Source: Paracentrotus lividus (taxonomy: Eukaryota > Echinodermata > Echinoidea > Camarodonta > Echinidae). From it: a stretch of 64,000 nucleotides of DNA. The DNA is taken from NCBI GenBank assembly GCA_940671915.1, contig CALNVZ010000641.1:3796431-3860430 (forward strand), given 5' to 3'. Positions 57,385 through 64,000 of the stretch are shown here, piece after piece (within the stretch, counting starts at the first letter, position 1; each line of letters begins with the position of its first letter). Made by a program: the position numbers and the translations under genes. The notes beneath the pieces are model-generated. The model was not told the DNA's origin. It saw nothing but the letters and a program-made list of their open reading frames with translations, and ran no database searches.

Positions 57385-58241
57385 TATAGGTTTACCCGGC
57401 CAAATTCATACATTTATCATCGCTTTTCATTTAATGTGTATTCAAATTCGTGTGTTTGATGCGACAGACTGACTTTAGTCAAACAATGTAGTGCCGAGAT
57501 GATGTCGTCATTACACATCAAAATAATGATTACGTCATCCCGGTACGCCTCACTACCATTGCGTACAGATAGGTAGTTCAATATATATATATTTAAAAAA
57601 AAATTATATGTTAATGCACATTTTTCAGTTACTCCTATTTATATATCTTTGTATTTATTTTATTTCTTTATGTATTCTTATACATCATCTTCACAAAGGA
57701 GCCTATAATGTAACAAGCTTAGCTTTTAACTTAGGCTCCTTCATATTTCTTTCTTTTTATGCTACTGATGTCATTCGTTTATGATTTATCAAATAATGTA
57801 TAGTTTTGAAATGACATATAATTGTTGTTCTTATTATTGTTTGATTGGAATATGTAAATAAACTGAACTGAACTGAACTGAACTGAACAATTTCGTGTTC
57901 ATGCTCTCAAATTCGCTTTTTATGCAAACAAAGTAATGGTTGCAAAGTTCAAATTCGGATATAGTCATTTAATTTCATTATTTGTGCATTCAAATTAGTG
58001 CAAATTTGAGTATACGGAAGTGTCATGTCGACGAAATTGAATAGTTATTACCGAATGTATATGCTTATTATGTGAAGTGGAATGCGCAAATACGAAATCA
58101 ATCACAAATAATCGTTAATTTTGATGACTGAATATGATTTTGACTGGTAACATTTCGATGTTTCAGCATTTTTCCCGAAAATGAATGCCTCTAACATGCA
58201 ATTGATTGACAAAACAATGAAATTGGCCGGGAAAACCTATA
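57385..58241. mobile_element. MITE with TATAGGTTTTCCCGGCCAA termini, copy interrupted by a LINE tail
   Basis: The ends TATAGGTTTACCCGGCCAAA and ATTGGCCGGGAAAACCTATA and the whole interior match the intact copy at 48591-49052. The copy is split after TTTAGTCAAACAAT (57487) by about 400 bases and resumes with CAATTTCGTGTTCATGCTCT (57888). The intact copy reads straight through as CAAACAATTACGTGTTCATG. Confidence 0.9.
57488..57891 (+). mobile_element. 5'-truncated LINE insertion with (CTGAA)n tail and AACAAT target duplication
   Basis: The inserted sequence ends AATATGTAAATAAACTGAAC followed by about five CTGAA units, the short tandem tail typical of CR1/L2/RTE-type elements. AACAAT occurs on both sides (57482-57487 and 57886-57891), consistent with target-primed reverse transcription. 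No coding part is left. The interior includes CTTTGTATTTATTTTATTTC and an inverted pair AGGAGCCTATAATGTAACAAGCT and AACTTAGGCTCCTT at 57697-57742. Confidence 0.8.
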
Positions 58242-58254
58242 TTATTTTTTCTAT

Positions 58255-58525
58255 GGTTGACAAAGTGATGCATCACATCGAAATGAGAGACAAGTCGTTA
58301 AGCAAATTCAGAAGGGTCACTGAAATCGGTTAAAATAATAATAAATGTCTATTTTGGGGAAAGTAGTTTTTTGATTTTCTGAATCTTCAATGTTTAATGT
58401 GTGCTCTTATAAAAATTGAGCAAAAAAAGATGAAGCGAAAAAATAAAAAAGGGATTTATTTACCAATATATTTGACTCTTTTCTGGCACTTGTCTCTCAT
58501 TTTGATGTGATGCATCACATAAATG
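58255..58525. mobile_element. Inverted-repeat MITE with GTGATGCATCACAT termini
   Basis: GTGATGCATCACATCGAAAT and GAGAGACAAGTC on the left are answered by CACTTGTCTCTCATTTTGAT and GTGATGCATCACAT on the right. The interior has no ORF. A related half is at 36850-37020. The palindrome GATGCATC lies in both ends. Confidence 0.7.
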
Positions 58526-58714
58526 TCATGTACTTTAACTGATGATGTTGATAAAATTTCATTCAATTATACAACCAAATTAAAGTCATGATTGCATTCA
58601 GAAATCACAACGTCCGACGCAACGACAAAAAAGATCTACGTGTTTTGTTTTTTTTTGTGTTTTTTTTAAGAACAAAAAACGTAGGAAAAGTCAAAGTCCT
58701 ATTGTGCTCAACTA

Positions 58715-61700
58715 ATGCCTTGGTCACATATCGTCGGACTTGCACGTGCGTGCTGTCTACGTGCAAAAACGTGGGCAAAATTTGGAAAAATCGTACGTCA
58801 CGTACGTGGTGAGTACCGACTCGGTACGGAATTTGGTGTGCGCAGACACGACGCAGAACTTTTAGTGCAGGAGGAACTTTCGCTGCGTGCGGGCTACGTT
58901 CGAGCTACGGATTTGCCGCACGTGCGCGCACGCACGCCCTCGGCACTGCCAAGCACGCACAACGCGCCGACTCCGTAAGTCTTTTTTAGATATTTGCGGC
59001 AGTCACTTACTGTACCGACGGCCGCACTTGGCACGTGCGTGCTGCGCACGGGATAAGTGCGTTGCCCACGGTTACTTTGCTTTTGCTCATTTCAACTGTT
59101 GATTGAGCACGCAGAACTCGCGTGGATCGTACGGACTAAGCAAGTGCTCCGCACTTACAACGCGCGTTGTGCGCACTGATTTCTACTGAGCCGACGTACG
59201 TTTCGTATTCAATATTATGTATATAAAAAAATATACTAGTATGTATATAAAATATAATTATGATAATATGTGTGTGGCCATGTGTCACAAGTTGGGTATT
59301 GTAAAAGGTGGAGGCGTTACATTTTGGAGGGAATTATCACATTTTTTCACATAGCATGAAAATGATGTACAGTCATAAGCTTGTTGCAATGATTTGATTG
59401 TAGATAATTTATCAGGCTACATGTCTGTGAAGTTTCAGCTTCGTTATGCTCATAGTACTTATAAAGATACTTTTAGTGGAGTAGGGTAAGGGGTGGAGGA
59501 TCCTACGGTGGAGGATCCTACGGTGGAGCACGTGTTAAAGCATAGGAAATCCCATTTTCGTTACTTTCTTATTGTTTGCTGCGTTATAATCTTTGCAGCC
59601 ATTTGGTCTTATGGGTTGAGTGATATATCATTCTCTTGGGAATTTATGTGGTTCAAGATAAATGTGAAGAAGATTTTTCAAAAGTAATTTAATCATTAAT
59701 TAATCAATTAAAAAAAAATAATGCACACATCCTCATAGACAATGCATTGCTGGCATCAAAAAATTGTCACATGCAATTTTATAACAATAATTGTCATTTT
59801 TTTTGCCATTTTCTTTGCATGCATGTAAAAACACAATTAAGTGGAAACATATTACTTGCAATAAACTTTGTTTGAGTTGTAATCCAAGTGTAAAAGACAG
59901 TATTTCTGCCCTTTTTGCACTATTTTTTCTTCTTTTTTGACACCCTGTAGCGCGGTTAGAAAAAATAATTTTGTATTACAAGTTTATATTTTTTTAGAAG
60001 CATAGCGTCTTATTTACTCAATCCACGATGATTAATTTCATTTGGTGAAAGATTAAGAAATTATTCGCCGGTAAAATTGTGAAGTTTTTCAAACCATTTT
60101 TGCCCTAACACCTGTATAGCTTTTATGACACACCTTATACAGGCACAAAAATATGTTAATCATCCTCCTTTCAATCTCTGCTTTCAATATATATATACTT
60201 TTTATACATGTCTGACTTACTACTAAGAAACTAGAGATGTTTGATTGTGACAATGTACATTTCTACAATTTTTTGGACATGTAACGCATTTTCCTCCCAA
60301 CTCATGACATGTGGCCGTGTATGTACATTTTGTATATACTGTATGTCTCAATATTGCACAGAATCCCCTCACCTGTCAAAAAGTATTGCAGCATTGCATT
60401 TTTTAAAATTTATTTGTTTATTATTTGTTTTTTGTTTTTTTTATGAGTCTTTATGATATTACATGTCATTGATAGCCTGAATATTGTCGACTATTTTTGT
60501 ATGCCCTGAAATAAGAAAATCTTCAAACATGAGAACAGTAGATGACTTGAACAAGTCATTTCTTAAAAAGAACAAATGCCCCCTCAAATTAAAATTATGG
60601 GAGGTGGGCATTATCAATAAATGAAAACTTAAAACATGTTTCATACTTCTCAGCAAAAAATGTTTACAAAAGAGATAGCATATACGGCAGACAGCACCAC
60701 CAACAGATGAAATTTAATTTTAACGTTGACAAAGACAAATTTAGTCCTGTATTGCAAATACTGTTTGATGCAACTTTATTCCACCAAATCATAGTCAATT
60801 TATTAACATAATTATCTTGTAGTTTACAACAACAATCAATTTTTTTTTTGGTAAAATTTTTATTATATTTTGCTGGATAATGACTAATGACTGCTTGTTA
60901 TTTTGGCACGTATCATCCGAGTACCATCGCATAAAGATGTTCCCCCCTTGGTGACTTCCTTTTTTATTTGAATTTGATAATGATGACGATGATCCACAGC
61001 ATCGTAAAAACAAAGTTAACTTATTCCCAATATTAATTTGCAAAAAGCGAAACATTTCAACAGCATTCGAATAAACAATAAACGTAAACAAATATTCATT
61101 TAACGATTGTTATTATTTTTTACTGATAAATTTCATCTCTAAAAGTTTCTTTCTTGTTTTTTCTTCTTTTTTTCCTTGGGGTAGCCTACTTAGTCAATAG
61201 ATTTCGTGAACAAAATCATGATTACCAAGTTTCAAGTTTCTTCCGGAAACTGTTTTGATGTTTCGCTATTTACATGAAATGAAAACTCGCCAAAATGTAC
61301 CATGAAACTGTCAAAGAAAAAAGAAAACAAAACAACACAACAACACACTCACGAAGATAAATTTGTTTTAGTGTTGCTTAAATTGAGTCTTACATTGCAA
61401 AAACAGGTTTAATGCAATTTCATTAGGTTTTGCTGTATAATCAATCATTTTGATGCACATCTTCCACAACGGCGTAAAAAGAATCTTTCTTCTCTATAGA
61501 GAGGTGTTCGTTTTTTACTATGCATTTGAAAAAAGACAAAACTTTCATTTCATAATATACCAAACAAAATGTATAAATTGTTTGTAAAAAAGAAAAAGCA
61601 TGTGTATCAGCTATGATGCAATACTTGTGATGGTATAGGTTTATATCAGTTTATTATGTATACTGATATGATATCATAATATGATAATATAAATTAATCA

Positions 61701-62111
61701 AATGAATAAATAAATAAATACAAAAATATATACATTATTCACACAAAATCGAGATCAAAAACTTACGTTCATCGCACTTGCACGCACTTACAACGTGCGC
61801 GTGAGTACTGACACCGTACGTTGAGGTGCACTTGTAAGCACGGCCTCCGTTACGATAACATTCAACGCACGGAGATCGTACGTTACAAGCACGTACAGCT
61901 CACTTACAACGTGCGCAACGTGCGATGCACACAACGCCCCATTACATAAATGGCTGTACCGGCCCGTACTTACACCTGCGCAGTCCGTGCGTTGACGTAC
62001 TCGCACCGTGCGCTTGCCCCTTCCCTCCACGTTTTCAGAAAAACGTAGCGACCGTAGCCCCCCCAAAAACGTACGGCCGAAAAAAACGTACGGCGGCTTG
62101 TGACAAGGCAT
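58715..62111. mobile_element. 3.4-kb non-autonomous element with ATGCCTTGGTCACA ends and CpG-rich subterminal arms
   Basis: The left end ATGCCTTGGTCACATATCGT is answered on the right by CGGCTTGTGACAAGGCAT. Arms of about 480 bases (left) and 350 bases (right) are packed with ACGTGCGTGC, GCACGCAC, GTACGTCACGTACG and CTTACAACGTGCGC motifs in both orientations. The 2.6-kb middle is AT-rich (59200-61760), with a short 14-base tandem GTGGAGGATCCTAC at 59492-59526 and weak duplicate text (GATGCAACTTTATT at 60769 against AATGCAATTTCATTAGG at 61411). No ORF longer than about 100 codons and no transposase motif. It could be one element, or two arms of separate small MITEs; the matching ends favour one. 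Confidence 0.6.
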
Positions 62112-62119
62112 AAGTGAAA

Positions 62120-62690
62120 AATTCGTCTCTATTCTAGTCACATTTAATGTCATTTCAGATCACATGAGACAAAAAATCGAACAAATTATTGGCTGTTTTT
62201 TATCATGCTAGTACTACGTCGACACATCCGTCACGAGTGCCTCCCTAACCTTATCAAGATTGTATACGTATAGGCCTACTGAGTGGCATAGCCCCCGTTT
62301 GTTCCTATATTCCCAGTGCCAATCACCCCTCCCCTCCCCACGATAGCTCCTGTCAAACGTATCCAAATTGTAACCAAAACCAAATATTTAATCTTTGTCA
62401 ATGTGGGGAAATAGACAGCTTTGTGGCAGGTGTGTAATAAAATGGTTTAATTAAAGGGTAATGACCATTTTTAAAAAATATATGTTTTGATAAAAGACAC
62501 GTAGTTCTTTATACAACTATGCACGAGCATTTGTTCATTCCACCTCTCCCCCCCCCTCTCTCTCTCTCTCTTTGGACAAATAAGTTCGGAGTAACCAAAA
62601 TTACCATTTTTCGAAACAACAAACATTGGACCATCGAACAACCAGCCTCATCCATAATTATTTCGCAATTTGATTAGGCATTAAATAACA
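62120..62690. other. Intergenic DNA, no gene seen
   Basis: Contains a (CT)n tract at about 62547-62572 and nothing else recognised. Confidence 0.5.
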
Positions 62691-62697
62691 AATGGAG

Positions 62698-62930
62698 AGA
62701 TGTGTTGGCTCAGTGGATAGAGCGTCCGCCTCATAATCGGGAGGTCGTGGGTGCGACCCCTGGCCGCGTCATACCAAAAGACGTTAAAAAAATGGTAGTT
62801 GTAATGGTAGCTCCCTTTTTTGCGTTCGACAAGAAGGGGATAGAGCAACGTCCATCTGGCTCTGCTCAGCAGCTGCCGGGCCCACGAGAAAAGGGGCAAA
62901 ACAATTATCCGTTTCGGACAATAAAATTGG
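62698..62930 (+). mobile_element. tRNA-derived SINE
   Basis: An RNA polymerase III A box TGGCTCAGTGG (62706-62716) and B box GGTGCGACCCC (62750-62760) are correctly spaced. The anticodon arm CCGCCTCATAATCGGGAGG has CAT at 62732-62734, pointing to a tRNA-Met-like head. The acceptor and T stems do not pair properly, so this is not a working tRNA. The body continues with GTCATACCAAAAGACGTTAA, ATGGTAGTTGTAATGG and AAGGGGATAGAGCAACG, a layout I associate with SINEs of echinoderms and other marine invertebrates. The right end is approximate. Confidence 0.8.
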
Positions 62931-62934
62931 GAGC

Positions 62935-63414
62935 AATTTGGAGAATCAGAAAAGGTTCACAAACACTTTTGTTTGTACTAAGTACTATTCGAATGGTCTG
63001 CTTAAATATTTGTTAACGAGTCATAATAGAAACGGTATCCATGCGACAGGAGTGTGGGAGAGCCGTAAAAATTGATTAAACTTCCAATGCGCACTTCTTG
63101 GGTTGTCGTTACTGAATTTTATGCCAAGGAGACATTCAGCTCTCGTTCAGTTTAACGATGGTGACAGGGTTACGGTAATAAGCTTTTTGTCTTCAACGCC
63201 CTCTTATGACCAATTAGGCCACTGCATACATTGTTCATATACATGTAATATATTTACCAGTAGTCCACTTTCATACATTAGGATCTAAATATATTTTCAT
63301 ATATGTATAATCTGGTGTCAAAATATATTTGTCTGAATTTAATTTGGTATAACGATCATTAGACCACATATTTAAAGTGATCAATCAAATGTTAATTACG
63401 TACAATCATGTTTA
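62935..63414. other. Intergenic DNA, no gene seen
   Basis: Nothing supported between the SINE and the LINE fragment. Confidence 0.5.
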
Positions 63415-64000
63415 GTGATTTAGTCAAGCAACTAAATGTCCTCGTTGCTTGAAGGCTCACTGAGTATCGATGAAATTTATACTATGTTGAAACATATGAA
63501 AAATGATAAATCCCCTGGCCAAGATGGTTTTCCTGTCGAATTTTATCGTTTCTTTTGGGAAGATATAAAATTTTCTTAGTTAAATCCTTGAACCATGCTT
63601 ATTTTACAGGAAACCTATCCCAATCGCAAAAGATATGTATTATAACTTTGATCCAGAGATATTCTTAAATACCGGCCACCAATATCCTTGCTCAATGTCA
63701 TTTATAAAATTGCGTGTTTAGCTAATAGACTTTAAAAAGTATTATCCCATTTGATACATGAAAATCAAAAAGGATTTTTGAAAGGTCGATATATTGGTGA
63801 AAATATACGTTTGTTATACGATACATTACTTTACACTGAAATAAACGACATAGCCGGTATGCTTTCGATTATCGATTTCGAAAAAGCATTCGACTCTGTA
63901 TCGCATAAATTTCTTTATAAAGTATTAGATTTCTTTAAATTTGGCAAATCATTCAAAAATTGGATTAAACTATTTTATGACAACGCCTCTTCGTGTGTTC
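63415..64000 (+). pseudogene. L1/Tx1-type LINE reverse transcriptase, broken, continues beyond the window
   Basis: The plus strand encodes consecutive reverse-transcriptase blocks. SPGQDGFPVEFYRFFW comes at 63511-63560, then RPPISLLNVIYKIA with LANRL at about 63672-63733, HENQKGFLKGRYIGENIR at about 63757-63811, and IIDFEKAFDSV at about 63869-63901. The last contains the first catalytic aspartate (motif A, F-x-D-F-x-K-A-F-D). The frame is broken: after the first block it shifts at the run AAAATTTTCTTAG (63566-63578). Stop codons fall at 63576-63578, within the KICIITLI-like part, and within LANRL. The YADD catalytic box would lie beyond the window end. The endonuclease is missing upstream. 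By block spacing it is nearest to the L1/Tx1 group. Confidence 0.85.

Noticed and set aside
61788..62153. 121-codon minus-strand frame
   Set aside because: It falls in the CpG-rich right arm of the 58715-62111 element; no domain is visible.
62698..62775. Functional tRNA-Met gene
   Set aside because: A and B boxes and the CAT loop are present, but the acceptor and T stems do not pair, and SINE-type body sequence follows.

Overview
The window looks like repeat-rich, gene-poor nuclear DNA of a metazoan, most likely a marine deuterostome and by inference an echinoderm such as a sea urchin. The base composition is AT-rich, open frames are short, introns and intergenic DNA dominate, and microsatellites (CA, TA, AAT, GAT) are long. 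It carries many small inverted-repeat transposons (MITEs), a tRNA-Met-headed SINE, decayed LINEs, and abundant TAGGCCTA-type motifs. I see no bacterial operons, rRNA, functional tRNA, CRISPR or complete host gene.

Layout: 0-0.8 kb has a decayed LINE reverse-transcriptase 3' end on the minus strand. 1-14 kb is intergenic DNA with several MITEs, a LINE 3' tail and microsatellites. 14.1-15.0 kb is a CpG-rich, promoter-like block with two CRE palindromes; a short frame in it begins like a THAP zinc finger and is the best-recognised host-type coding signal. 15.3-20 kb has MITEs and a roughly 200-bp tandem repeat. 20.7-27.3 kb is one MITE split in two by a foldback-like element whose ends carry inverted minisatellites; the element appears twice around a 25-N gap. 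28.1-30.7 kb has a long-inverted-repeat MITE, a candidate minus-strand exon with strong splice signals (28940-29056), and a tandem/inverted 215-bp array with a transposon in it. 31.1-35.3 kb holds a GAT array, a 950-bp element and a TA-rich tandem duplication. 39.0-46.6 kb is a second large inverted-repeat element, again inside a split MITE and again duplicated around a 25-N gap. 48.6-58.5 kb is a dense MITE field with at least seven families and one MITE broken by a retrotransposon tail. 58.7-62.1 kb is a 3.4-kb element with CpG-rich ends. 62.7 kb is the SINE, and 63.4-64 kb is a frameshifted L1/Tx1-type LINE that runs off the window.

The main story is nested transposition. In four places an interrupted repeat can be compared with an intact relative or sibling unit in the same window, which gives the insertion points and sometimes the target duplications. 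Several families share a terminal (G)GTCACA or GGTTCACA core. Two of the three N gaps are flanked by indel-rich near-copies, so the tandem duplications at 21-27 kb and 39-44 kb are probably assembly artefacts. Almost every open frame in the window is non-coding or lies in a repeat.
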